Source of the DNA: Flavobacteriales bacterium
Lineage (GTDB): Bacteria > Bacteroidota > Bacteroidia > Flavobacteriales > UA16
NCBI GenBank assembly: GCA_030831885.1
Contig: JAURKF010000218.1
Location: forward strand, 1 to 8,762
DNA: 8,762 nt
Direction of reading: 5' to 3'
Position numbers and translations under genes: made by a program. Shown piece by piece: positions 1 to 7,331 of this stretch (position 1 is its first letter; every line of letters begins with the position of its first letter). Below the pieces are notes generated by a model. The model saw only the letters and a list, made by a program, of their open reading frames with translations. It had not been told where the DNA came from and ran no database searches.

Positions 1-2128
1 ACTTAACAGCCATGTCTTTTTTTCGCAATACGAACAAGGCATCTTTGCTCACTTTTCGGAACCAACCTTAAATTATCAAGTGTTCATTTTTGGTCTTGTG
101 TCGAAGACCAATGCAGAGCTTTACAATCGTCATACCGACAGGCATCTAACGATTTTTGGTGTTTTTACGCAGCAATTCCAGGCAATGCTTTCCAACCGAA
201 AGAGAAGCGAAGCCATTGCGCGACAAATGGAACAAATTAAGGCATCGCAGCAGGAATTGCGCAAGCTTTCGCTTATTGCAACGCGCACTAAGAATGGGGT
301 GATTATAACCGACAACCAGGGTCGCATTGAATGGGTCAATAATGCATTCACAAAAATCGCAGGATATACTCTAGACGAAGTGTTGGGAAAAAAACCGAAA
401 GATTTATTGCAAGGTCCCAAGACAGCTGTCTCGGCAAGAGAAAAATTAAAGGAAGCTCTTTGGAAAAAACAAAACGTGGAGGTTACTATAGTCAATTACG
501 ACAATGAAGGCCGTGAGTATTACAACCAGCTGGAGATAATTTCCGTATTTGATGAGTCGGGAGAACACACCAACTTTATCGCCCTTCAAAAAGACATTAC
601 CGAAGAAACACTGGCCAGGCAAGAGATTCTTCGAATCAATACACGCTTTGAACTGATTGCAAAACATTCACGCATTGGAACCTGGGAATTGAGTATTTCT
701 GATAACTCGATTCGCTGGAATAACATCATGTACGAGATTTACGGTGTTGCTGAAGACAGCCCAATACCTATTGGAGAGCTATGGAGGTCAAGCGTTTCGG
801 ATACTGATTACGAGCAAGGCTTGTTCGATATGAATGCCATTCGCAACGGCCAAACAGACACTCGAGAGAGCACTTTCAAAATTAAGCGGCACAGCGATGG
901 AGCAGAGCGTATGGTAGAAACACTGATGGTTGCAGAACGTGATGAAAAAGGCGAATTGCTGCGCGTAGTGGGAAGCGCAAAAGATATCACTGAGGAAATC
1001 ACATTGCGCCGCGAGCGCGATGCAGCAGCGGAACGGATGATTACGCTGAAGACCTTCTATGAAAGCATTCTCAATCACTCTCCATCACACAAGTTTGTTT
1101 TTGACCCAGATGGCCGTTTGTTATTCACAAGCAATCCACCCAAAGAGGGAGCGATTTGGCTGGATAACACCTTCGGCAAATCAATTTTCGAAGTGGAACA
1201 AGCCGACGTCGGCGTGCGCACATGGAAAATGATAGAACACATTCGTCATGCTGTCGAAAACCGTCAAATTGTTCGCGCGGAAGATACCGGCGAACGTGCT
1301 GACGGCACTGCAGTAGAATTTCTTCAGAGCATTCTTCCTTATACCAATCAGGCTGGTGAACTCGAGCATATTATCGTAACGGGAATTGACATCAGTGAAT
1401 TGAAAAAAGTTCAGGAAGCGGTGAACAGAAAGAATGAAGAGCTTCAAAAAATCAACGCCGAACTCGACAACTTCGTTTATAGCATATCGCACGATTTGCG
1501 TTCACCCTTACTATCTATTAAAGGAATTGTTTCTCTCATTTTACATTCCTCTGAAATTGACGAGCGAAACAAGAATTATCTAAAAATGGTGGATGGGTCT
1601 GCTACTCGTCTGGATGAAACAATTCAGGAGATTCTCGAGTATTCAAGAAACTCACGCCTGGAGATAGCACATGAATCATTTAACGTTGTTGAAATGGTTC
1701 AACAAGCTTTCAATGATTTACGTTTCAGTGCTCAAGGAATGCTCGAGCTGCAACTCGACATACAAACCTCACCCATATTATTTACCGATCGCTCTAGAAC
1801 AAGTGTATTGCTGAAGAATATTATTGGAAACAGTATAAAGTATAGAAGAAAAGACATAGCAAGCATTGTACGCTTTACACTCCAACGGGCAGAAGGACAA
1901 ATAATCATGACAATTAGTGACAACGGAGAAGGCATCGACGCAGCTCATCTGAATAAAATTTTTACCATGTTTTTCAGAGGAACTACATCGAGCATAGGAA
2001 CCGGGTTGGGACTTTATATTTGCAAGGAGATTGTAAACAAATTGAACGGGGAGCTCAATGTTGAATCAACTCTGGGCCAAGGCACTAAAATGACCATTAC
2101 TATACCTGAATTTAGCCATCATGAATAA
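1..2128 (+). CDS. Multi-PAS sensor histidine kinase, 5'-truncated by window edge
   Basis: Sensor kinase expected to autophosphorylate on histidine and pass the phosphate to a receiver. The frame is open to the left edge (first full codon at position 2), so the GTG at 80 is probably not the true start; about 26 more residues are readable before it. Numbering from that GTG: residues 1-45 resemble the end of a GAF-like sensory domain (inference). PAS1 is about 62-175, with the typical 'GVIITDNQGRIEWVN' core and ending in 'ALQKDITEE'. PAS2 is about 188-305, ending 'GSAKDITEE'. PAS3 is about 322-440, ending 'VTGIDISELKK'. A short coiled coil leads into HisKA with the H-box 'SISHDLRSPL' (His471, codon at 1490). 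The HATPase domain has an N-box 'LLKNIIGNSIKYR', G1 'DNGEGID' (from 1919) and G2 'GTGLGL' (1997-2014). No transmembrane segment is visible, so the seen part looks cytosolic. All catalytic boxes are intact. It overlaps the next gene by 8 bp, which suggests translational coupling to its likely receiver partner. Confidence 0.93.
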   Translation, partial: LNSHVFFSQYEQGIFAHFSEPTLNYQVFIFGLVSKTNAELYNRHTDRHLTIFGVFTQQFQAMLSNRKRSEAIARQMEQIKASQQELRKLSLIATRTKNGVIITDNQGRIEWVNNAFTKIAGYTLDEVLGKKPKDLLQGPKTAVSAREKLKEALWKKQNVEVTIVNYDNEGREYYNQLEIISVFDESGEHTNFIALQKDITEETLARQEILRINTRFELIAKHSRIGTWELSISDNSIRWNNIMYEIYGVAEDSPIPIGELWRSSVSDTDYEQGLFDMNAIRNGQTDTRESTFKIKRHSDGAERMVETLMVAERDEKGELLRVVGSAKDITEEITLRRERDAAAERMITLKTFYESILNHSPSHKFVFDPDGRLLFTSNPPKEGAIWLDNTFGKSIFEVEQADVGVRTWKMIEHIRHAVENRQIVRAEDTGERADGTAVEFLQSILPYTNQAGELEHIIVTGIDISELKKVQEAVNRKNEELQKINAELDNFVYSISHDLRSPLLSIKGIVSLILHSSEIDERNKNYLKMVDGSATRLDETIQEILEYSRNSRLEIAHESFNVVEMVQQAFNDLRFSAQGMLELQLDIQTSPILFTDRSRTSVLLKNIIGNSIKYRRKDIASIVRFTLQRAEGQIIMTISDNGEGIDAAHLNKIFTMFFRGTTSSIGTGLGLYICKEIVNKLNGELNVESTLGQGTKMTITIPEFSHHE

Positions 2129-2513
2129 CCTGCAACATATACTACTGGTGGATGACGACGACATCTTCAACATGCTACACGGCGAAGTACTGAAGCGTTT
2201 ACTGCCGGGCGTTACCATCGAAATATTCAAATCGGGACAAGAGGTTGTTCACTATTTGGAAAATTCTGAAGGAGTTGCCATCGACCTCATATTTCTTGAC
2301 ATTCGTATGCCGATAATGGGTGGGTTTGAAGTGCTGGAAGCAATGGAAAAAATGGGTGCAGATCGATTTTCAAAAACAAGAATATACGTGCTTTCATCGA
2401 CGCTCGATGACCGTGATTTACAACGAGCGAAAGAAATATCTCTGGTTACTGACTTTATTGGAAAGCCTATGTCGTTCGATACTATGCGCAACATTTTGGC
2501 TGAACCGGTCTAA
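2121..2513 (+). CDS. Single-domain response regulator (CheY-like receiver)
   Basis: A 130-residue stand-alone receiver with no output domain. The acidic pocket is 'LLVDDDD' near the N-terminus. The phospho-acceptor is Asp60 in 'FLDIRMP' (codon at 2298), the switch Ser/Thr lies in 'VLSST', and the conserved lysine is Lys115 in 'GKP' (codon at 2463). Length fits a lone REC domain, and the '[13 protein letters not shown]' stretch is the style seen in many Bacteroidota regulators paired with PAS kinases (family knowledge from memory). The ATG at 2121 lies inside the end of the upstream kinase gene, an 8-bp overlap, so it is probably translated by coupling. It probably accepts phosphate from that kinase and acts by protein contact or as a phosphate shuttle or sink; no DNA-binding domain is present. 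The target cannot be told from sequence. Confidence 0.93.
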   Translation: MNNLQHILLVDDDDIFNMLHGEVLKRLLPGVTIEIFKSGQEVVHYLENSEGVAIDLIFLDIRMPIMGGFEVLEAMEKMGADRFSKTRIYVLSSTLDDRDLQRAKEISLVTDFIGKPMSFDTMRNILAEPV

Positions 2514-2545
2514 TTGAAATCAACCAGTTAAGGGTACCAAACCTG

Positions 2546-5044
2546 ATGAATAAGCCACGCAGAAAAACTACCAATCAGCAGCTATATGCCCTTTATGGTG
2601 CTTTGTTCGGACTTTGTTTTCCCGTATTCGGGTCCATGTTCGAATCCTACATAATCTATGACCAAGTGAGCTGGAACTACCTCCTCACCTGTCAACGCGA
2701 ATCGGAGTTGCTCTGGATTATTGATACCGCACCATTCTTTTTGGGCATATTTGCTTCATTCGGAGGAAGGCAACTCGATATTGTAAAAGAGAAGAATAAA
2801 GAGATCAATGAACGCTACGACCAAATGGTTGTGTTGCGCGAAATGGCCGATGATGCGAATAAAGCCAAGAGCGAGTTTCTGGCGAATATGTCGCATGAGA
2901 TTCGGACCCCCATGAATGCAATAATTGGAATGAATTATTTGGTACAGCGTACCGAATTGAATCCAAAACAAACAGAATACCTGCATAAAATAGAAGTATC
3001 GTCAAAAGCATTACTACGCATTATTGATGACATTCTCGATTTTTCGAAAATCGAAGCAGGCAAATTACAACTGGAAGACTCGCCTCTTTTCCTGGAGGAA
3101 ACGGTGGCCCAGGTAGCCGATGCCATCAATATCAAATTACGCAAAAAGAAGGAAGTTGAGCTCATCACGAGCATAGACCCCAATATTCCGCAGGTATTAC
3201 TGGGCGACGGATTGCGTCTTCGTCAGGTGCTATTGAACCTTACCGACAATGCAGCCAAGTTCACTGAAAAAGGTGAAATAAAATTGTTTGCTGCCCTTCG
3301 AAAAATCGAAAACAATCAAGCCACCATTACCTTCAGTGTTGAAGACTCAGGTATTGGAATGAGTGAAGATCACCTTCAAAAAATCTTTGCTCCGTTTCAG
3401 CAGGCCGACATTTCAACGACGCGTAAATTCGGTGGTACCGGTTTAGGACTTACAATTTGTAAGCGCATCATTGAGCTCATGAATGGCAGACTTCAAGTGA
3501 AGAGCAACTTAGGTTACGGCACCACTTTTTCCTTTGATGCAGAATTCCGACTCAACCAAGCAAGCGTTAATCTTGTTCATAGTGACTTTCAACCACGCAA
3601 GGGATTAAAAGCACTTCTGGTTGATGACTCGGAAAGTGCACGTCAGGTGTTGAAAGAAATGGTTGAATCCTTTGGATTCGAAGTACATTCAGCTAGTAAT
3701 GGGCAAGAAGCCCTCGAGCTATTCACTCGTGAGCACAAAGCATCAGCACCATTTTCTATCATGCTCATCGACTTAAAGATGCCCGGTATGAATGGCGTTG
3801 AATTGGCGCAACAACTCAAAGCTGAAACCCATGAAATGCCATCCGTGGTAATGGTGACAGCATACAACATCGATACGATCAAAGAGGCCATTGGACTTAA
3901 AATCGTTGACGATTATTTACTCAAACCCGTTAATCCATCGACCCTGTTCGATGTTATAAACAATTTACTGCACCTGACTCCGACCCGGAGTAAATCGGAA
4001 TTGACGAACATGATCGATATGGCGGACATTCGGAAAGAACTGACCGGACGCAACGTATTGTTGGTTGAAGATAATGAGTTGAACCTCGATCTTGCAACCG
4101 AGTTACTTGCCGATGTTGGAATACAGGTTAGTATCGCCCGAAATGGACTAGAGGCCATTAATGAAGTTGATACAAAAGAGTTTGATTGTGTTCTCATGGA
4201 TATTCAAATGCCTGAAATGGACGGCCTCACAGCGACTCAAAAAATCAGGCAAAACGACCGTCACAAATTGCTGCCCATCCTTGCAATGACAGCACATGCT
4301 ATGAAGGGAGAAGCGGAAAAGAGTATCGCGGCAGGTATGAACCAGCACATAACGAAGCCAATCGATCCTCTTGTTCTTTACTCAGCATTGATAAAGCACA
4401 TTCATCAAAAAGATGTAGAGATAGAAAAAAACGAATTTGGTCCATTACCTTATATGATAGAGGGACTGAATTTACAGGAGGGACTTTACCGAGTGGGAAA
4501 CAAGCGTACATCCTACGAAAAGTTGATGCGCTCGTATGCAACGGTATATGCAACTGCCGACGAAGAGTGCGAACAATATTTACGTGATACCAATGTAAGT
4601 ATGCTGGCGGGTTACATCCACACGTTGAGTGGAATTACCGGTAATATTGGCGCAAAAGAGCTACATGCGCAGCTTGCTCCACTTGCCGCTCGTTTGCACC
4701 ACCTCAGAGAAGCGAATACTCCGCAAATAACAGATGAAGACCGAAATCTCGTGCGCAGTATAACCCTCGAAATTGTCAATCTTTCTCAAAGGATTCTGAA
4801 TACGCTGGAAGGTCCTATGGCAAACGCCAAAGAAAAGAGCATTATTGACGAAGCTACCTTAAATGAAAAATGGAATAATCTCCTAGTTCAAATAACCAAC
4901 AATGACAGTTCTGCGCTTGAGTTGTCTGAAGAGCTGCTGAACGACTATATTCTCGATATGGAAACAAGCTTCCGACTCAAGCAATGTCAGAACGCATTGG
5001 AGAAATTCGATTTTGATGAAGCCCTTCAAATCATGAGCGCATGA
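2546..5044 (+). CDS. Membrane hybrid histidine kinase: TM-TM-HisKA-HATPase-REC-REC-Hpt
   Basis: An 832-residue phosphorelay kinase of BarA-like layout. The N-terminus is basic ('NKPRRK'), followed by TM1 (about 13-34), a short outside loop (about 35-53), TM2 (about 54-72, containing 'WIIDTAP') and a coiled coil (78-108). The H-box '[13 protein letters not shown]' carries His117 (codon at 2894). HATPase shows N-box '[11 protein letters not shown]', G1 'DSGIGM' and G2 'GGTGLGL' (3431-3451). REC1 has Asp409 in 'LIDLKMP' and Lys460. REC2 has 'LLVEDNE', Asp552 in 'LMDIQMP' and Lys604. The C-terminal Hpt carries His692 in '[13 protein letters not shown]'; the usual HxLKG lysine is Ser695. There is no PAS, GAF or large extracellular sensor. 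The start follows a 32-bp gap; an AAGGG 11 nt upstream is a weak ribosome site. The next in-frame Met (residue 31) would destroy TM1, so 2546 is preferred. The stop overlaps the cyclase start as ATGA, so the two products are probably made together and the Hpt may feed the cyclase receiver (inference). Confidence 0.95.
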   Translation: MNKPRRKTTNQQLYALYGALFGLCFPVFGSMFESYIIYDQVSWNYLLTCQRESELLWIIDTAPFFLGIFASFGGRQLDIVKEKNKEINERYDQMVVLREMADDANKAKSEFLANMSHEIRTPMNAIIGMNYLVQRTELNPKQTEYLHKIEVSSKALLRIIDDILDFSKIEAGKLQLEDSPLFLEETVAQVADAINIKLRKKKEVELITSIDPNIPQVLLGDGLRLRQVLLNLTDNAAKFTEKGEIKLFAALRKIENNQATITFSVEDSGIGMSEDHLQKIFAPFQQADISTTRKFGGTGLGLTICKRIIELMNGRLQVKSNLGYGTTFSFDAEFRLNQASVNLVHSDFQPRKGLKALLVDDSESARQVLKEMVESFGFEVHSASNGQEALELFTREHKASAPFSIMLIDLKMPGMNGVELAQQLKAETHEMPSVVMVTAYNIDTIKEAIGLKIVDDYLLKPVNPSTLFDVINNLLHLTPTRSKSELTNMIDMADIRKELTGRNVLLVEDNELNLDLATELLADVGIQVSIARNGLEAINEVDTKEFDCVLMDIQMPEMDGLTATQKIRQNDRHKLLPILAMTAHAMKGEAEKSIAAGMNQHITKPIDPLVLYSALIKHIHQKDVEIEKNEFGPLPYMIEGLNLQEGLYRVGNKRTSYEKLMRSYATVYATADEECEQYLRDTNVSMLAGYIHTLSGITGNIGAKELHAQLAPLAARLHHLREANTPQITDEDRNLVRSITLEIVNLSQRILNTLEGPMANAKEKSIIDEATLNEKWNNLLVQITNNDSSALELSEELLNDYILDMETSFRLKQCQNALEKFDFDEALQIMSA

Positions 5045-6063
5045 ACAACGCACTACCTTCAACGACGGAAAAACCACTGTTACTCATTGTGGACGATTCA
5101 TCGGAAAATCTTCAGGTGCTCAATGCGCTGCTCAAAGATGACTACCGATTGAAGCTCACCAAAAGCAGCATCAAGGGTATTGAGATTGCTCAGCAAATGC
5201 CAAAACCCGATTTAATTTTGCTCGACGTTATAATGCCGGAAATGGATGGCTTTCAGGTGTGTGAGCATCTAAAGGCGAACCCAGAAACTTCGGCGATTCC
5301 CATTATTTTCCTGACAGCTCTCAACGAAGTGGCTGATGAAACGAAAGGATTTCAGAAAGGTGGGTCCGACTTCATCACCAAACCATTCAACCCTGACATT
5401 GTAAAAGCACGTATTCAAACACATATCGATCTGCAGCGAGAGCGAAAAAAGTCGAACGAGCTGCTACGCGTATTGCTTCCGGATGCAGTTGTATCTGATT
5501 TAATTAACCTAGGCAAACACGCCCCGCAAATCAAAGAAAATGTAAGTATTTTATTCTGTGATTTCGTTGGGTTTACTACAATCAGCGCATCGATGTCTCC
5601 GGAGGAACTCATCAACGAGCTATCGGATATTTTCGGTGCGTTTGACAACATATGTGAGAAGAATAAAGCCACACGAATCAAGACCATTGGTGATGCCTAC
5701 ATGGCCGTATCGGGGCTGCATGAATTGGACGCTAAACATGCACTGAATTTGGTGAAAACAGGACTTGATTTCATCGCATATTTAAATCAACGCAATGAGC
5801 AGCAAACTAGAAAATGGCAATGTCGTATTGGTATACATTCAGGGAAAGTAATTGCGGGCATCATTGGTAAAACAAGGTTCATTTATGATGTGGTTGGCGA
5901 TGACGTCAACATTGCCTCACGAGTAGAATCTGCCGGAAGTCCCATGAGCGTCACGACCACAACAGAAACTATTAAGCAAATCGGTTCGGACTTGCCCTAT
6001 GAAAGCCTTGGTATGATACATCTAAAAGGTAAAGGAGAAATGGCCCTTTTCCGAATCGTTTAA
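5041..6063 (+). CDS. Response regulator with class III adenylate cyclase output (REC-CHD)
   Basis: Converts ATP to cAMP under control of a phosphorylated receiver. REC spans about residues 12-125: acidic 'LIVDDS', phospho-acceptor Asp62 in '[11 protein letters not shown]' (codon at 5224), switch Thr in 'FLTALNE', Lys114 in 'TKPF'. A helical linker with '[15 protein letters not shown]' precedes the cyclase homology domain (about 168-335), as is usual for these enzymes. Metal ligands are Asp174 ('FCDFVGFT') and Asp218 ('TIGDAYMAV'). Lys214 ('IKTIGD') and Asp283 ('IYDVVGD') form the adenine-selecting pair, and Asn290 and Arg294 ('VNIASR') are the transition-state residues. Spacings match those recalled for mammalian adenylyl cyclase (Asp to Asn 7, Asn to Arg 4), so adenylate rather than guanylate cyclase is predicted. 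Class III enzymes work as dimers. No membrane segment is seen. The start lies in the ATGA shared with the hybrid kinase stop. The gene converges with, and overlaps by 4 bp, the HD gene. Receiver-cyclase fusions are known, for example in cyanobacterial CyaC-type proteins. Confidence 0.95.
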   Translation: MNNALPSTTEKPLLLIVDDSSENLQVLNALLKDDYRLKLTKSSIKGIEIAQQMPKPDLILLDVIMPEMDGFQVCEHLKANPETSAIPIIFLTALNEVADETKGFQKGGSDFITKPFNPDIVKARIQTHIDLQRERKKSNELLRVLLPDAVVSDLINLGKHAPQIKENVSILFCDFVGFTTISASMSPEELINELSDIFGAFDNICEKNKATRIKTIGDAYMAVSGLHELDAKHALNLVKTGLDFIAYLNQRNEQQTRKWQCRIGIHSGKVIAGIIGKTRFIYDVVGDDVNIASRVESAGSPMSVTTTTETIKQIGSDLPYESLGMIHLKGKGEMALFRIV

Positions 6064-6662
6064 TAGCCCGATTTCAGTCTATTGCGCACTACCTGAGTAT
6101 TCTTTATCAGTAAATCGATTCTCAACTTCCTCGATGATTCTGTGTGGAAGCGATGATTCTCGAGAAACGACAACTGCATTTCATCCCAGCGCATCCGATT
6201 ATCAACCGAGCCGCTGCTCCTAAGTTCCAAGTACAGAAATTCAGATATAGAATGAAAATCCTCGCGCCCCAGATAATCCAAATCCGCATCGCAAATAATT
6301 GCCTCGAGCAGCGTTTCAGGTTGCTGAGGAATCTTCGTTACCATGATAAGCCTGCAGATGTGGTCTTTATCTTCCTGGGATATGCCGGAATCGGCTGCTT
6401 CTGAGAGAAAGATACGCACCCCCATCGCTTCATGATTCAAACGTTGACGTAAAAATCCTGTGTCGTGATAAAGGGCCGCAAGTTTCAAAAGCGCGATTTC
6501 ATGGGACCCAACTCCCTCCCTGTGTGCAATTTCCTGTACCTGTGAGATAACATCCTCCGTGTGACGGCTGTCATGATAGAGGTAATTCACATCCAAATCC
6601 ATGCGTAAGCGCCGCATTACACTCGCATATTGCTTCTCATAAAACGTAAAGACTGCGCTCAT
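6060..6662 (-). CDS. HD-domain metal-dependent phosphohydrolase
   Basis: A 200-residue single-domain protein with the HD superfamily metal signature: His34 in 'SRHTEDV', His66-Asp67 in 'ALYHDTGF', and Asp125 or Asp127 in 'ICDADLDYLGRED'. His77 in 'NHEAMG' is a further likely active-site histidine. Such proteins hydrolyse phosphate esters, often of nucleotides, but the substrate cannot be read from the sequence. No membrane segment or signal peptide is seen, so it is probably cytosolic. Its stop codon (complement of 6060-6062) shares the TTAA with the adenylate cyclase stop, leaving no room for a terminator between them. A role as a cAMP-degrading counterpart to the cyclase is possible but rests only on adjacency. 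It lies 149 bp downstream of the SdpI-family gene on the same strand and could be co-transcribed with it or have its own promoter in that gap. Confidence 0.9.
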   Translation of the reverse strand: MSAVFTFYEKQYASVMRRLRMDLDVNYLYHDSRHTEDVISQVQEIAHREGVGSHEIALLKLAALYHDTGFLRQRLNHEAMGVRIFLSEAADSGISQEDKDHICRLIMVTKIPQQPETLLEAIICDADLDYLGREDFHSISEFLYLELRSSGSVDNRMRWDEMQLSFLENHRFHTESSRKLRIDLLIKNTQVVRNRLKSGY

Positions 6663-6678
6663 TGAATAGCTTACTTGT

Positions 6679-6697
6679 AATTCATTTGGATTGAATT
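6679..6697. repeat. Short inverted repeat upstream of HD gene
   Basis: AATTCA, a 7-nt spacer, then TGAATT: a perfect 6-bp dyad located 17 bp upstream of the HD gene start. It could be an operator, but the region is AT-rich and a 6-bp dyad can occur by chance. Confidence 0.25.
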
Positions 6698-6758
6698 CGT
6701 CGTAAAGGTAAACAAGTTAATTTAATTGGTATCAATATTCCGCATAAGGAATCAGTAT

Positions 6759-6771
6759 GTAAAGTCTTTAC
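6759..6771. repeat. 13-bp palindrome GTAAAGTCTTTAC
   Basis: A perfect dyad of two 6-bp arms around one central base, in the gap between the SdpI-family and HD genes. It sits about 97 bp upstream of the HD start. Its compact form is more like a protein-binding site than an RNA hairpin. No known regulator is assigned. Confidence 0.3.
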
Positions 6772-6790
6772 GGACATCCTAAAGCTTGCT

Positions 6791-6812
6791 ATTGTCAAAC
6801 TAAGTTGACAAT
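6791..6812 (-). terminator. Candidate hairpin terminator after the SdpI-family gene
   Basis: ATTGTCAA (6791-6798), a 6-nt loop, then TTGACAAT (6805-6812): a perfect 8-bp stem whose edge touches the last base of the stop codon of the SdpI-family gene. On the - strand it would form directly after translation ends. The stem has only three G/C pairs and no clean U-tract follows, so it is a weak intrinsic terminator at best. It could instead be an operator or an RNA-stabilising hairpin. Confidence 0.35.
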
Positions 6813-7147
6813 TATCCTTCGTTAGGGAACTTCCTTTTCATTTGATTCTCAACCGATAGAATTAGATAAGGAAAAGCAATCAACGGAGAGGCAGTAACAA
6901 TGAGGGCACACCATACCTGCGGTAATGCAATAAGCCATTCAATTGCCGCTACGAAAAGCATGATTAGTCCCAGTAAAATAAATTTCCGTGAAGAAACACG
7001 TTGAGCGAAATCCCATGTTTGCTGATTGCGCATGGAACTTTTCGACCTATACCCGTATAACGGATTGATTTTTTTCGGCGGCAATTTCCACATGGCCACC
7101 CCCAAACACAAAAAAACCATGGCAATTATGAATTGCGGTAGAAACAT
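6812..7147 (-). CDS. SdpI-family small membrane protein
   Basis: A 111-residue integral membrane protein with three predicted helices: about 2-20, 56-76 and 79-98. Between the first two is the family signature 'NPLYGYRSKSSMRNQQTW' (residues 28-45), matching the conserved core of the SdpI domain, where Asn, Tyr-Gly-Tyr-Arg and a later Asn and Trp recur. In Bacillus subtilis SdpI is an immunity protein and signal transducer against the SdpC toxin, but that protein is longer; short one-domain relatives such as this are widespread and mostly uncharacterised (family knowledge). No SdpC-like toxin or SdpR-like repressor is visible here, so an immunity role is not supported. The ATG at 7147 opens straight into the first helix and has no strong ribosome site. 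It shares a 184-bp divergent region with the secreted protein gene, and the HD gene follows it on the same strand. Confidence 0.88.
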   Translation of the reverse strand: MFLPQFIIAMVFLCLGVAMWKLPPKKINPLYGYRSKSSMRNQQTWDFAQRVSSRKFILLGLIMLFVAAIEWLIALPQVWCALIVTASPLIAFPYLILSVENQMKRKFPNEG

Positions 7148-7331
7148 ATATCGATAGACTTAAGCGACGCAAGAATAACTAAGAATTGACCTAACCCCAT
7201 AAAATATATGTCTTAACATCTATCAAAAAAACGTTGAGGCGACTTGACAAATATCAAGGTAATAGCCAATCATAGCAACAATCGACAATGATGGAAGTAA
7301 TTTAGCGAAACCCCTTTTAATAAGGCCTCAT
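7148..7331. promoter_or_regulatory. Divergent intergenic region, probable back-to-back promoters
   Basis: 184 bp, AT-rich, between the divergent starts of the SdpI-family gene and the secreted PAP2-like gene, so both promoters probably lie here. I find no match to the Bacteroidota -7 consensus TAnnTTTG on the + strand; the nearest - strand match is GATATTTG (complement of about 7247-7254), with one mismatch. A small dyad CTTGA-CAAATA-TCAAG lies at 7243-7258. An AAGG at 7322-7325, 6 nt before the ATG at 7332, may serve as a ribosome site for the right-hand gene. No coding sequence is apparent. Confidence 0.4.

Noticed and set aside
130..495. Open frame on the - strand inside the PAS kinase gene
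   Set aside because: It lies entirely opposite clear PAS domain coding sequence, and its translation shows no domain or signal. It is an antisense shadow.
3913..4197. Open frame on the - strand inside the hybrid kinase gene
   Set aside because: It is opposite the REC1-REC2 region, is Ser-rich in the way of reverse-strand translation, and has no recognisable motif.
6703..6710. TACCTTTA on the - strand as a Bacteroidota -7 element for the HD gene
   Set aside because: It differs from TAnnTTTG at the last base, and no TTTG or TTG lies at the usual distance upstream, so I do not call a promoter.
6060..7147. SdpI-family gene plus HD gene as a toxin-immunity or anti-phage module
   Set aside because: No toxin, effector, nuclease or CRISPR-like element is present, and the only evidence would be family name association.
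7244..7249. TTGACA as a sigma70-type -35 box for the right-hand gene
   Set aside because: No TATAAT-like box follows at about 17 bp, and the likely host group uses a different consensus.
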